Assembly (NCBI GenBank): GCA_035582835.1
Contig: JAYKAV010000012.1
Coordinates: forward strand, 344,818 to 408,817
DNA from: Phoebastria nigripes
Taxonomy: Eukaryota; Chordata; Aves; Procellariiformes; Diomedeidae
Direction: 5' to 3'
Length of the DNA: 64,000 nt
Position numbers and translations under genes: made by a program. Within the stretch, counting starts at the first letter, position 1. The number at the start of each line of letters is the position of its first letter. The notes under the pieces are model-generated. The model saw only the letters and a program-made list of their open reading frames with translations, searched no databases and had not been told where the DNA came from. Positions 12,801-25,564 of this stretch are shown one piece after another.

Positions 12801-14864
12801 TTGGAGTACTTAACTGCCATGTTCAAGGCTATGCTGTATCAGGACACTTTGTTAAAGCTGTTTTATTCCATTAGGTTAGTTGCTTAAACTTTTATAATAA
12901 AAGGAGGCTCTCATTCCTCTTGTACAGGAATTCTTTATCTATGAAATGGAGACATACATTACAGAGATGTTGTAAGAAACATTACAGGCAGTGAGCTAGT
13001 CAGATAATGTAATAATAGGGAATGTATAAGTATTTGAAGATTATCTTTTAGTTATATATTACTTACTATTCTGTAGTTCCTATAAAAGTGTTTATCCTAA
13101 ATCAACCCATTGCAAGTTGTATTGGAAAAGCAATATATGTGATTGAGATATGGTAGGTAACAAAGCATCTACAGGTCCCAGAGCTGCTAGATTCTGATTG
13201 ATAAAATTTAATATTTTTGAAGGATAAAACCAGTCTATATTGGCAGTCTGGGTGATTTTCTTTTTATCTGCTCTACTTTCATTGAAGACAATATGACTTA
13301 GATTCCAATAAATTATTGAATGAAATATCCATAATGTCCGCATAAGCTTCTTCATTCTTTGGTGTGACAAAAAAAGTTACAGGTGGAAGCTTGCAAGGGA
13401 AAAAAAATTACTGAATTAAATTCTTTGGAATAAATGGCTTTTTTTTTTTTAATAAAAATAATGAAATTAATTGATTAGTTATTTTTGCAGTGAAGGTTGC
13501 TCCTGTCTAATACAAAGGTTTTAAGGTACAAGATAAACTGCTCTATTCCATAGCTTATATTGAAGAAGGAAGAACAGTGTGTGTAGTTGGTACTTTCCAT
13601 GTGGCAAAGGAATAAGGCCACAGGCATAGCTTTTCTCAATAGGCAAACCACATCTGGTACAGAGAATGCACCAAGCTGTAAATATTCATTTCTAAACACT
13701 ACTGAAAGAACAACTAACATATACTACACCTGAAATCCCACTTACAAGATTCACATTCAAAAATCCTTTTCATCAGTCACTCAGGTAAATCTTGAGATTC
13801 CCATTGGAAGGGAGTCTTTGTTGGCTTCGCAGCTGGAATGAGCAAGATAAAGCAGTGGTGTCTGGGGATAACCCAAGGTAATTCTGCAAGAAGTAATTCT
13901 GTCCTGGATTGAGATCTCCGGAGGGCTGGGCAGGAATTTGGGAAGGGCTGAAATATGCATGGACATGCTCGTTACACACTTTCAGCAGTGCATGAGAGCC
14001 CTCTCTTCCTTGCCATATTTTATTGTACATATTATGAGTGTAGATTATCATCTTGTTGGTAGAAGCATTATAAAAAGAAATTAATAGCCTGAAGTGGGAC
14101 TGTGGGGTGTTTAACAGGAGGTACCCAGCAGGACCCTGGACATGGAGGCAAAAGGGGCTCTCCGCAGGACGGGGAGCATGGCCACTCACTGCCAACAAGA
14201 AGGTCAAGGTCCAAGGGAAGGGGCAAGTTCATGAACCATCTCCACACACCCTGGGAAACCAGGTCTCTGTGGGAGCAGGAGGAAATATAAATGAAAGAAG
14301 CCGGTTTTGGATAAGAGTTAGCACCCCTGCCAAGAGGTAGTTTGACACAGGGGGCCAGGGCCATCTCCGGTGTCAGTCAGTCAAATCGGTATAGTTCTGG
14401 CAGGGACAAATCTGGCTCATGAGATTTAGACTGGGGAGAGAAATCTGTTTTTAAGAGCACTCCAATCTGGAGAAAACTCATGCAGACGGCAAAGTGACTC
14501 TGTGATGACAGGTGACAAATGAACTCTGCTGTGACAAGTGAGAAAACTGTTCAGGAATATAAAATATTAAAAATATATTTCTTACGTCCCCCTCCCTTTG
14601 AGAGGGTCAGATCCTCAAATATGCCTCTGGCCTGCAGATGGGATTTAGAGTAAGAGCCCTAAGGTTGCATCAACACTTACTGCTCAGTGCAAGTCCTGTG
14701 TTCGGTTCAGAAGAGAGTTTTAATATTTTACACTGCTAACTCTGTGAAAGGGGGAAAAAAANCAACAAAAACCAGATGTAGACCAGCACTACAGCTTCAC
14801 AGCATATGTTTCTTTGCACTGGGTTTCTTGGTGCATGAACAAAAATCAAGTCAGCTAAGGATTT

Positions 14865-14876
14865 CCCCCCCCCCCC
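14865..14876. repeat. Homopolymer C run (12 C)
   Basis: Twelve consecutive C bases. It is a mononucleotide repeat of uncertain exact length in the assembly. Confidence 0.8.
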
Positions 14877-16421
14877 AACTCTCCCTGTTTAATTTAATTG
14901 TGACCTTCCATTTTTTCCTCTAGAGAAGCTTGATATTACTTTGTAAAGGGCATTTTCACTCTTTAATTGAAAAAGACAATCAGGCTGTGGCAGAAATTAT
15001 TGTTCCCCACCTTGAAAATTAGTGCCTGGATTGGCTATTCATACCATTTAAGCTGAATTGAAGACCTGGGGCCCATGTGCATCCTAATGTGTAAATTACA
15101 GGTCCTCTCCCCTTAGAAGCTCCAAAGCAATTTAACTAAATAAAGGAGCACTGGTGAAGGTCCTTTGTTGATTATGCAGCTTTGGAGAAGGACAAGACCC
15201 AGCAATTGTGCTTTTCCCTCTCAGTTTGGCAGACTGCTCTGTCAGGGCAGAGAGGAGCAAGGCTTCGGGGTGAGAGCAGCAGCAGNGCTCTGCTGGTGGC
15301 CTTCTTCAGCGGGGAAGGAGGGGGCAACTTTCTCTTAACCAGGGTGGGATGTAGTGTTCACCTCAGGTGGAAAACTAGAACAGAAGTGGGAATTAGAGGT
15401 GATTTTTAACCTGCCCTAGTGAAAGGGGACACGGGTGATGCCCAGGCTTGTCCTGGCTGAAGCAGCTTCAAGTCCTACAGACCCTGTGATGTTACAACAC
15501 TGATGAAGAGGAGGCTCACATGTACTTCAAACAGGGAAGGAGAAGAACTCAGTAGGTGTTTAGTGGAAAATGCAAGTATTTAAAAATCAGGAAATAGGAA
15601 ATGCTAAGCAGCTTTCAGACACCTTAATTGGAGATAACACCTCTCAATCCTAGAATTGAATTAATAGAAAATCAATTAGAACATTTCAAAAATTGAGATT
15701 AGATGGCAACGGGAAAAGATTAATGTAGTGACACTATTATCAAGACAAAGGAACTGTCAGAGGGTTTGTTTAGCAAGTTTACTACAGTTTTGAAAGCTGA
15801 AAAAAGTTTGCTTTCCAGTGAAAGTTGTAGGAAATGAGACTAGCCATTCCTTTGGGAGATATTTGGAGAAAAAGATGTTTCCCATAACACACCCTATTGG
15901 TAACCAAGCTGCAAGAGATTGGTACTAGTCTCCTACAAGGCAATTTAGTACAACAATACTGAGGAGAAGCAAGAGACATGGCTAGATGCGCAGGAGGTCT
16001 TCTGGAGTGGTCTGAAGAGATGATCACAACCTTCTGGCAAGAGGCACAGTCTATATCTAAAAGTGTTTTAGCCCAACAAAAGTTTGGGACTTGCTGTATA
16101 TGAAAGAAATAAAAACAAACCCAAGATGTGGCCAAGTATGGGACCTCCCAGAATTCAAGATAATATAAAAGATCCAATAAGTTCCAATTTTTCTATCTGC
16201 AGCTATAACAGACCTGATTCCTCTGAATTGGGCATTGAATTCAGACCCACACTTACCAATGGGCCCCCTAATTCATTACAGTCACAGGCAAGTGANGGTA
16301 ACTAATTGTCAGCTCATAACACAGGTGTTAGAAATGCTTATAGCAAATCATAACAATGAGCTTCTTTTAAAAAACTGCTGAGGTTGTAATTTTTATCCCA
16401 TTTCCCTGTGAGAGAATTTCT

Positions 16422-16520
16422 ATTGTGATACATCACATCCAGTAACACCCATCATATTGCAATATATCATAGCCAATAAGAGAAACAGAAGAAACTGGAA
16501 CAGATGTGATATATCACAAT
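16422..16520. repeat. Cluster of three palindromes with near-identical inverted outer arms
   Basis: The outer arms, 16422-16439 (ATTGTGATACATCACATC) and 16503-16520 (GATGTGATATATCACAAT), are inverted copies that agree at 17 of 18 positions. Each arm is itself built on the self-complementary unit TGTGATATATCACA (one mismatch on the left). Between them, near 16455-16467, is another perfect palindrome, ATATTGCAATAT. The layout resembles a small non-autonomous DNA transposon with terminal inverted repeats, or a foldback element. No clear target-site duplication is visible, and the element class is unknown to me. Confidence 0.6.
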
Positions 16521-17489
16521 TTGACACAGCCACATGGAAATGTGAAAAATTTTATTGATTTGTCCTCAGGAGCATAGCTAATCTGTAAAGTGCTCTTACT
16601 ACTAATGCCTTAACATTCATTGCACATTTCAATAACAAGTAATTACAACGATAATATTTGGGATTATGTAATGACAAAACATTTACAAAAAAAATCAAAA
16701 GTTCAAGAAAGCATGAAATTACATTAATTCAGATGAACTGTTAGTAATTATGCAAGGTGATAAATTGGACTTTCTCTAATTGTCTGTAACAATTTCATAT
16801 ATTAAAATTGCTATTTTGTAATACAGAGATGTCCTATGCCTGTTCTTAAAATGGACTGGTTTGGAAGTGCTACACCTATCCCTGAGCAGTTTAAGGAATT
16901 TCAAACACATGATTGGGAGGTTGAAATGAGTTGCTACTTGTGATTAGGTTTTTGTTCCTATCAGACATATTTAAGAAGTAGTTCCCTAATCCCGGGAAAA
17001 CTGACCATGCCTTCACACATTCTGTTGTGCAAGTTAAACCTACCACTCTAACACTTTAAAGGCAGTTTTATATTAAAAAACCAAATGTGTGGGTAATAGC
17101 GGTGGTGGTGGTGAAATCAGAAGATATATATTCATGATACAATCAGCAATTATGTCAGTGCTGAGCTTTAAAACACTAAAGAAAAAATACTGCGTGGCTG
17201 AACTTATTAATTAGCCTATTAACACAAGTACTTATGCAGGAAATATTTGTGTATATCATTACATTTTTTCTATCTCCATAGATCATCACTTCAAGTAAAC
17301 ACCTCACCCACCATTGTAGGTTTGCTTGCCTTCTCTCAATAGCAACTCTGTATTCAATAAAGCTACGCGGATTGTCATCCTCATCCAAAACTGTTATTCT
17401 TCCCACCTTCTCTTTTTATTGTAATTGAATATCTACATTGAAGACTTGCAGGCCATATCCTTTACTGCCATAAATCAACATAATTTCCT

Positions 17490-17543
17490 TGACCCTGGTG
17501 GGATACTATTGACTTACACCCGCTGAAAAGAGCTCTGGCCCAT
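17490..17543. repeat. Probable fragment of an old dispersed palindromic repeat
   Basis: ATTGACTTACACC followed by GCTGAAAAGAGCTCTGGCCCAT resembles a motif I know to be widespread in bird and turtle genomes (a TTTACACCAGCTGAGGATCTGGCC-like core). It is related in style to the copies at 27454, 28505, 55875 and 60885. It is strongly diverged. Confidence 0.35.
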
Positions 17544-18892
17544 TTCTTCTCCCCATTCCTCCCTTCATACCTGGTAAGAGGCTGAAAGCCTCCTTCACCT
17601 CAAGTATTCCCACTTACATCAGAGAAAGCCCTGTCACTCTCTAATTCAGTTTCCACAAGATGCCATATGTTCTGCTTGTTCTGAGCACATACCTTTCTTG
17701 CTTAGGTCTGTGAATGTTCCCGGCCACAGATGATGACTTCTTGCCATGCACAGCTGAGTCCATATATTTCCACTCTTCACTGAGGAATCACTTGTTCATC
17801 TGAGCATTTTGCTTAGCCTGCATGACCTCATTATCACATCCAACTGATTAATTGTGCTATACTAATAGTAATCTGCCAACATGCACAGTGCTGGAAAAAA
17901 GTTGTTTTTTTGTTAAAACTCACAGCTGAGAGAGCAATGCAGTGTGAGGGAACTCATTCATAAAGTGAGATAAATACAGACAAAGAATGGAAGGAATTAT
18001 GTAGGAACTAGGTGATAATTTATTTCTAGATCTCTGCAGAAACACTGAAGTTAGCAAATATACCATCTGTTAAATAGTCGTACTATTCCTAAGTGCATAT
18101 TAGCAATCTAAATGTGTGCCAAACACCTGATCTTAGCAATCTTATTTGATACTCTTTTTGACAAGCAACACTATGCTTTATTAGATTATGTCATGTTATG
18201 TTATAAAGCTATGCTAGGTAACAGTAACTGGGAGAATGGAGTGGTGGTGCTTTGTTGGTCTAAATGCCCGCTCAGGGCAAAGAAGTGGTTTAGAGAAGCA
18301 GCCAGATTTTCAGAATAACAAGAGCAAAGTAGAATATCTACGTTTATATTCATCTTCAGGGTTTTTTTTTTATATATATATTTAACACATTTTAGATTGC
18401 AAGTAATCATTGAAAATACACACAACCCCATGGGGGAAAAATGGATGCAAAAATCTTTTGGACAAAAAGACTGCTGCCAGCAAAAAACCATTATTTCTAA
18501 TGGTCCACCTCATTCCTCTGTTTATCACCCTGGGCTACATAACAAAGATAGACAATTTTATAACTCATTATTGAATCCCCTCTGAATGAGATGTCATAAT
18601 ATTTCATAGGAGATGCTGCCTGCCTGGAGAAAGGGTCCAATAAAGATGATAGCAGAAGTAAGACTGACTCCCCTAATGAGTTATTTTTACTCATTTTGCT
18701 TTGTTTTGCTCTTTCAGAGTTTTTTTTAATATGCAATGATTCTTTATTACAGAGAGAGACACTGAATAAATTCATTTTGTACAATTATCTATCAAAATCA
18801 ACTTCAGATAGAGAAAAAAGCTCATTCCTGTTTAGGCCTACTAAATTGGGGGGGGGGTGGGGTGTGGTTCTAAAAGATGCAGTGTGATGACC

Positions 18893-19076
18893 TCAGAGTC
18901 AAGCACTGGAATGGATTGTCTAAAGAAAACATCTATCCCTAGAGGTCTTTAAAAATGGGTTAAATAAGTATCTATTAGGAAGGACATAGCATACTTGTAC
19001 CTGTCATGGGCCAGAGGAATACATTAAATGACCATTCACATGCATCCATATCTACTTTTTACACCTATGATTCATT
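18893..19076 (+). mobile_element. CR1 LINE 3' end fragment, old
   Basis: The order of motifs follows the 3' end of an old amniote CR1. It runs from CACTGGAATGGATTGTCTA (the pre-3'UTR segment) through AGAGGTCTTTAAAAATGGGTTA and a segment ending GGACATAGCATACTTG to a terminal CTATGATTCAT. The last resembles the ATTCTATG octamer repeat that ends CR1 copies. It has no coding capacity. The element reads in the same direction as the host gene. This supports a sauropsid origin for the window. Confidence 0.6.
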
Positions 19077-19692
19077 AGTAAGCATAATGGGATGAAAATC
19101 TTCTCTCCAGCACTAGGAAAAGCTGAGCTGCTTTGTATAACTGAACTATAAACCTGCTATGAAAGAGCTCTGACTCCTGCATACAGATTTTGATACTGAA
19201 TTTAAGGTTGAAAAGCGTAGATCAAAAAGGCAAAGTCAACATTTTCCCCACATATAATCAAAAGTAGTCCTGCTAATTATAAAATAGCAGATCCAATAAA
19301 AGATCTAGTACTGCTGCGTTTTCGATATTTAAATCAGGGATACTTGTCATGATTTTAATGGAGAAACACAGACAGGTGATACAGTTTCTAAAATTAAAGT
19401 AAAAATGATACCATGACATATCATGTCATTAAACTAAGAATTGCTATTAGCAACTTATGACTTTCCAAAATCTATTCCAATTTCAGAGTAAAGTATTACA
19501 TAGTTAATTCTGAATTGTCATGAAAACCTTTTGCTACTGCTGCACTGCGACTCCTTTTTTGTCCTCCTTTCTTGGGTATCTCATAACAAGTGAAATTTTG
19601 TCCTCAGCAAAAAAAGTAGACCTGATTTACCATAGCAGAAAGCATTGGAAACCACTAGTTATACTACATATATTTTTCCATACAGCCCAAGA

Positions 19693-19741
19693 GTTTGTTT
19701 GTTTTGGTTTTTGTTTTTTTTTTGTTTTGTTTTGTTTTTTT
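19693..19741. repeat. T-rich (TTTTG)n simple repeat
   Basis: About 49 bases composed only of T and G, with repeated GTTTT units and long T runs. It could be a simple repeat or the A-rich tail of a decayed minus-strand retroposon. No element body is recognisable next to it. Confidence 0.7.
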
Positions 19742-21555
19742 CAAACTCCATTTTTATGTAGAAGCTGCACAATCTGCATTGTATTAGTAGCTCAAGGAAA
19801 GTGATAGAAAAGGGAAATGTGACCATTTTTGTTGCTAGTGCCTAAATCCTAAAATATCTGAATATTTTGCAGCTCCCCAATCTTTTTTCTACTTAACATA
19901 ATAAATAGGAAAATTTGAGGGTCTTTTTTTTCTATACAAAGCTGGCCTCTTCTCCCAGAGCACACAAGCCTGAGGGCAGCCAACCCAAGCAAATCCCCAT
20001 CTAACGTCTTGACAGTTGACCCAGGGGCCACTTTTCCACACAAATATTTTGTGCTGGCCTTCTCAGAAAACGCTTAACCCACAGGAGAGAGAAGAAAAAG
20101 GAGAAAGCTGATAAATTTTCTCAGACTGAATTTTCAGAACAGGTAGATAAATAAATCCACACATTCAGAGATTGGACCAGTAAGTACCTTCCAAGTATGA
20201 ATCCAAACTCTGGTTGGTCATATTACATCCATCCACTGTTTTCTTTTCCAATTAGTATTACATGATGGAATAAAACTAAGTAAANAATTTTTCTCTTTTT
20301 TTTGGCCTTTCTTGTCTTTTTTTGTCCCTCCGGACTATCCAGACTGCAAGACAGAGATCTAGCCAGCAGGCAATTAAAAGAACATCAGAGTTTAAAACAC
20401 TTTCCCGGTGTATTGACAGGTACCATCTATTGTGGCTATGACAGCACAAGGAGGTGTTACAGCTGCCTAATTCAATTCAGTCACCTCTGAGTAGACAATG
20501 TCTTCATAGGAGACCAATATACAGGAGATGAAGAGGAGGAAAAGAAAAATTAACTCTGTAAAGTTCAACTAAGGGGGAGAAAATTGATATATTGACATAA
20601 ATAGCTGAGCCTGTACAGGTAGTAATCGTTATTGCTTTGACCAACGAGAACTGTTTCTCTCTATTGAGCTCTGGATCAGGTAGTTCTTCAGCTGATGAAA
20701 AATGGAACAGTTGTTTGAAACAAAAATCTGCAGCAAGGTAAATAAAATAAGCTTAAGGCAAGCAGTATACGACACTATGGAATAAAGATTTTTAAGGGGA
20801 AGCTGATATTATTTATTATATTAAAACATATTTTGAATGTATTTCAGGCAATCATTTCCCAAAGTACTGAGAAAAGTAGCAAGTCTTCTCATTAGGAAGA
20901 GAACTGAATCAAAATTAAATAATCAGTTTAACNTACATCTATTGTGTCAGGTTTTGTAACTGAACTATTATTTAAAGGGAATGAGATCGATAAAGATACT
21001 TCCACATCATAGTGAAATGCAAGAAAGCAGAAGAGATTGAGTGTGATGTTAGATTCAATAAAAAAAAATTAATAGCCATAAAAAATCACCTATGGGAGAT
21101 AGGCATGGTCATGTTTATACAGGAGATTTCCCCAAACCACCACGTATTTCCTCCCGAAAGTATCCTCTTTCTTCCCTTTAAAACCAGTGCTAAAGTTTGA
21201 GTCAATTAAAACATATCTACTTACTGCAGCCAGCTTCAGGACAGAACAGACTCATTAAGAATACAAAATACTTTTATCATCATTTAAACATACACTCTGT
21301 GGGAGTCCTGATGATGTTTAATTATCATTTGTATATATATAGAAGAGCACACCTGCTTTTTATTTCTATAGAAAAGGAAACAATGCAAAAATGCTTTTTT
21401 CCTACTCATGTAGCTTAAGAGTCTAATAAGTTCCAAAAAATGATGCTAGAAAAAGTCATGGAATAATACACTAGCTTTGCAATTAGGAATTGTGAATACA
21501 AACTCACAGGGTTAGAGTATAACTGCTTTATGAATAGGTATGTCATGATTGCCAA

Positions 21556-21615
21556 AGGACTAGATACTAGGTTGGACGAGCTATTTTTCCATACAGTGTG
21601 GCAATTCACATACTG
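21556..21615 (+). mobile_element. CR1 LINE 3' terminal fragment
   Basis: GGACTAGATACTAGGTTGGA, then a GAGCTATTTTTCC segment, then CAGTGTGGCAATTCACAT. This follows the 3' terminal pattern of CR1 copies ending CCAGTATGGCAGTTCTTATG. It ends only about 115 bases before the next CNTN6 exon. It is short and diverged. Confidence 0.5.
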
Positions 21616-21730
21616 AGATTATATTATGCTATTGAATACATGAATATGTTCTTGAGTTACATAAGCATTGCATAGCTTGGGGTATAAATCTGACAGATAA
21701 TAACTGGGTCTTGTTTTATCCTCTCTCAAG

Positions 21731-21826
21731 ATCTTGAAAATTTTGAAACGAAAACAAGAAGCACAGTGTCTGTCAGAGAAGGACAAGGAGTGGTTCTGCT
21801 CTGTGGTCCTCCACCACATTACGGAG
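21731..21826 (+). CDS. CNTN6: CNTN6 exon: first half of Ig domain 2
   Basis: Coding exon of 96 bases. Two bases complete the tyrosine codon split from the previous exon, 31 codons follow, and the last G opens a glycine codon. Entry and exit are both phase 1, so the exon is symmetric. The acceptor has a good pyrimidine tract (TATCCTCTCTCAAG); the donor GTATGA is weaker than consensus. The peptide contains [16 protein letters not shown] and then [12 protein letters not shown], which carries the first Ig2 cysteine and the proline-rich turn typical of contactin Ig2. The linker [13 protein letters not shown] is nearly identical to mammalian contactin-6 as I know it. Although short, the exon is securely identified because its frame and its split codons fit both neighbours. 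Confidence 0.94.
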
Positions 21827-22336
21827 GTATGATGAATAGCCCTACGTTGTGTGCAGCCTGAACATCGACTGCTATAGCTCAGGAGAAGTAGTCTATGCAG
21901 TTCCCTGCCCGATTAGCGCTGAATTTATTTGTGCATGATGCATATGGGTTTACAACAAATTTGGATTTCATTTCTTTAAAGGACACTGGGGTTTGTGCTT
22001 CTTAAGGGGCCTCTTTTATTGTTCTACGGTTACTTGATGGACTAGAACATGTCATCGCTCTTTGGGTGTGACACAAGCAAAGAAAGCATGAAGATCTAAA
22101 AGACTACCCCCTGACATGACTGGTTATCTCAGCTCCTTCACCCATATGGAACAGCAGAAGAGCAACCAACAGCAATTCTTTCTACATTAAAACCATTTCA
22201 GGTCTGAGGGGAATGACTATTTTGCTTTTTAGTGCTTGCTACTTCAATGCTATAATTTGAACCCTGCATTTTACACATTAGATTTATCATGAAAATTTGT
22301 CTTCCGTTCTTGAATACCTGATTCTCTCCTTCTTAA

Positions 22337-22435
22337 TAATCATAAAAATCATAGAAAAAATTAGATTGGAAGGGACTTCCAGAGAGGTAAACTCTCTGAT
22401 CAAAGGAGGTCTGATTAGATCAGGTTGCTTGGTAA
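22337..22435 (-). mobile_element. CR1 LINE 3' end fragment
   Basis: On the + strand this reads AATCATAAAAATCATAGAAAA, then TTAGATTGGAAGGGACTTCC, a GATCAAAGGAGGTCTGATTAGATCAG segment and GGTTGCT. That is the reverse complement of a CR1 3' end: the terminal ATTCTATGATT-like octamers, the GGTTGGAAGGGACCT block and the AGATCAGGTTGCTC block, in the right order. It is truncated and non-coding. Confidence 0.7.
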
Positions 22436-25400
22436 TTTTCAATGCTTCAGGTAAAGAATGAAAAGATTTTTCTGGGGAATTGATGTGGGGATGCTTTGTC
22501 TCTGTTGCCATCACCTACTACTGCTTCTTAACCATAGGGCTGGTTTTGAGGTCTTCCTTTCTGGACAAGGTAAAGTCCAGGTGACAAGCAATGAACCAGT
22601 AATGCATTTAGCATGATGTTTCAGACTTTTCATCTAAGACAACCCTAAGCATGGGGCACAATTTTCCTTTTCCTCCTTTTTATAGGTGTATTACCACCTC
22701 CAACATCAGCATTTACAGAGCAGTACAAAGGCTTGCACATGTGTTTACACTGCTACTGTCATTTTTTCTTAACACTTTTTGTATCTACCAGAAGTGAGAA
22801 GCTCTTGAGTGATCTTTTGATATTTATTTTTTTCTCCCCAACATTGACTCTTACAAGTTTTGAGCCATATACATTCACAGATCTCCTGCAGGGGTGTTAG
22901 ATCCCAGATCAAAACTCCTTCAGATCTTTTGAAGTCTGGAGTAAGAACTATGGTTTCCTAATATAACTAACTGAAGATGATTGGAAATTTTACCCTGGAC
23001 AAGCAACTGTATATTAATAAAGGGAAAATATCAATAGCATAGTTACCAAATTGTCTTGCTCTGGACTGAAAGAATCAGCAGTTCTTNGATGACTCATGTC
23101 CTGCTTTTGGCAGGAGTGACCACACATCCACAGGAGCTGCAGCTTTCTGTGTGCTAGTGCCAACATCCTGCTCTCAGCAATGTTTCCTCAATTCTTCTTA
23201 AAGAAACAGAGTTATAAGACAAATTCCCGTGAGAAGGTAAATAGTGATCTATAAAGAGGATGCAGTATATCAGAGATGTAGAGAAACCCATCAATCAATT
23301 TAAAGCCCGCAAGTCTTGAACAGAGAGGAAATGTCAGTTCACTTAGTGTTTATAGCCATATGAAAGAAGTATATAATCAAGGAGATGAAGTGAAACGTGG
23401 GCCTTAAGGGCAGAAAAGGCTTGCAAGAGTTCCTGAAATGTATCAATGGGACAGACAAAGACAACACATATATCCTTAAGTCAGTAAGCTATATATTTTC
23501 CTCTTGCTGTAGGATAAAATTATGATTTGACAAATAGGAATGAGTAGAAGAAAACATTCAGAACAAATAAATAGTTAAGAAGTGAGTTCATCCCAGATTA
23601 ATTGAACTGACAAAATGGTATCCATGAACAAAGCCTTTGCCACAGTATTTCTTAAGCTGGAGATGTGAGCTGTTGACCAACAGGCCCAAAATATACATTA
23701 TCTGAAACACCAAGTCTCTAGAAAACAGAAACTGAGTTCTTTTATCATGCATAAACACTGTATTTATGATCCAAAATTATATGCCATGGGGATGAAGTAC
23801 ATGGTGTGAACTATGCTAAGTTGTATACTATCTCAGGATGCTTAGGAAGTTGTTTTTATTAAAAAGGATTGTGTATTTAGTTCTTGTTTTTAATTGAAAC
23901 CCTTGTCTCTGACTCACAATACCTACAGGAGAAAGGATTACGAGCCTCGCATACAGCTTCCATTACAAGTGTTCTGTACAGTACTTTAAACATGGAATTA
24001 GTTAGGAATTAGTTAGATATCAAGGAATTTGGAAAATATACCATACCAGGAGGAAAAGAGTTGCCTTTCCTATAACATTAACACAAGTAAAACAACACAA
24101 ACTGTATAATGTGTCCTATACACTAGGAAACAAAATTGATTTAGAATTTCCTATCCAACTTAGTAGGCACAGCCTATAACCAATGCAGACTTTTTGCTAG
24201 TATGAGCATTTACAGGGAAACTGAGGTTAACTGTTTGGGTAAAAAACACTGACTNTGCTCTTGGAAAGAAGTTATCCATGTCATTGAAAAGACATCCAAG
24301 GGAGCCAGAGCAGATGGATACAGCCCTTCAGGCACTCCTTCCTACAGACCAGCTGCTGCTTTCCCCAGGAAAAGTCACTTAACAGACCTGGCCCTACCCA
24401 TACATTGCATAGAGGGAAGAGGAACATGGTTCTGATGGTTACAGCCTTTGTTTTCCTTTGACTTGAAGGAAGACAGAAAACCTCTGTACAGCAGTTGTTC
24501 AAAGCAGCTATTGNTAACATAGTTATTTTGGAATAGGATGCACTAGATAAAGCCTCTTGCCTTCCTGCTAACCTAGGAAGTCTGTATCTGCTGCTTCTAG
24601 CAATAGAAGAAGAGACAGAAGGGCAAGAACCTAAGAAAGCAAGGAGTTTTTATTAATTNAAGTTTCTTCCCATATAACATCAAGAAGTAGGAATAGGTAG
24701 ATAGAATGAGAGCTCAAGAAATACTTCTATAGTCTATGGTATCTAGAGGAATGTTTCACTTCTCTTTCTACCTCTCATTATAGAGACCAACACATTGCCA
24801 AGCTTATCTAGCCCTATACCACAAACAGTCTAAAGTTAAACTTTCTGTAGGTTCACAGGAAAGCAAGCTCTGCAGATATTGTTAGGCCACTCAGCTGTTT
24901 ATTATACACTGTAAGTACTTTTCCACATTCAAAGATATTTAAAGCTTAAGCTTAATTAAAATTAGTTTTCTGATATTGTTGACAAGAACAGCTGTATTAC
25001 TGCCTTTTTGTATACATGCTTCTTAACAGAGACTGCACTGATAACCTGTTTTTGCTTATACAAGAGAAATAAGTGATTTCATTCTAATAGGGGATAGAGA
25101 ATATATGAGGCACCTATATGATAAGAAACAAGAAAAAAGTACAAAAGGGTTCCTCTAACAGCTTTAGACCTTAAACTAACTCTCAGATAACAAAAACCCC
25201 GCAGAGTTCTGTTAAAGCTATACTAAAAAATTTAACACCAAAAGAGAATCTACTCCATATTGCTATGAACAAACATTAGCACTTTTAGCAAAGACCAAAC
25301 ACAAAAAAGAAAGGAAAAAAAAGACCCACCTTTTAAAGGCATAGTTCATGTCTTAGATANGCAAGACATTAAAAATTTGCTACAGTTAATGAACAAAAAA

Positions 25401-25564
25401 CCCATAGCCTGTAATTAGCTTTTGAAAGAAAGAGCAAAGCTGCCCCACATTACCTGACCCAGCCTAAACTCTCCATTTCCTCATCCAGCCCCTCCTTGCC
25501 TATTTATGCACTTGCAGCTCTCCAGCCTCAGCTGTTGTTATTTATGAGGCTCATTAACACACCT

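Larger units (their letters stand above)
5375..21730 (+). other. CNTN6: CNTN6 intron, about 16.4 kb
   Basis: Long intron between the late-Ig1 and early-Ig2 exons. Its donor is GTAAGT and its acceptor CTCTCTCAAG. Contents I can name: a G run (6695-6705), a C run (14865-14876), a hairpin (9836-9867), a palindrome cluster (16422-16520), part of an old palindromic repeat (17490-17543), two CR1 fragments (18893-19076, 21556-21615) and a T-rich simple repeat (19693-19741). GC-richer blocks at about 7370-7470, 9280-9450, 14100-14370 and 15200-15400 carry overlapping chance frames on both strands. The longest of these, 13773-14207 (-), 144 codons, resembles no protein I know. No further exon was recognised. 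Confidence 0.8.

Noticed and set aside
13773..14364. Overlapping minus-strand frames of 144 and 98 codons
   Set aside because: They share a GC-rich block with plus-strand frames and show no domain, homology or splice context known to me.
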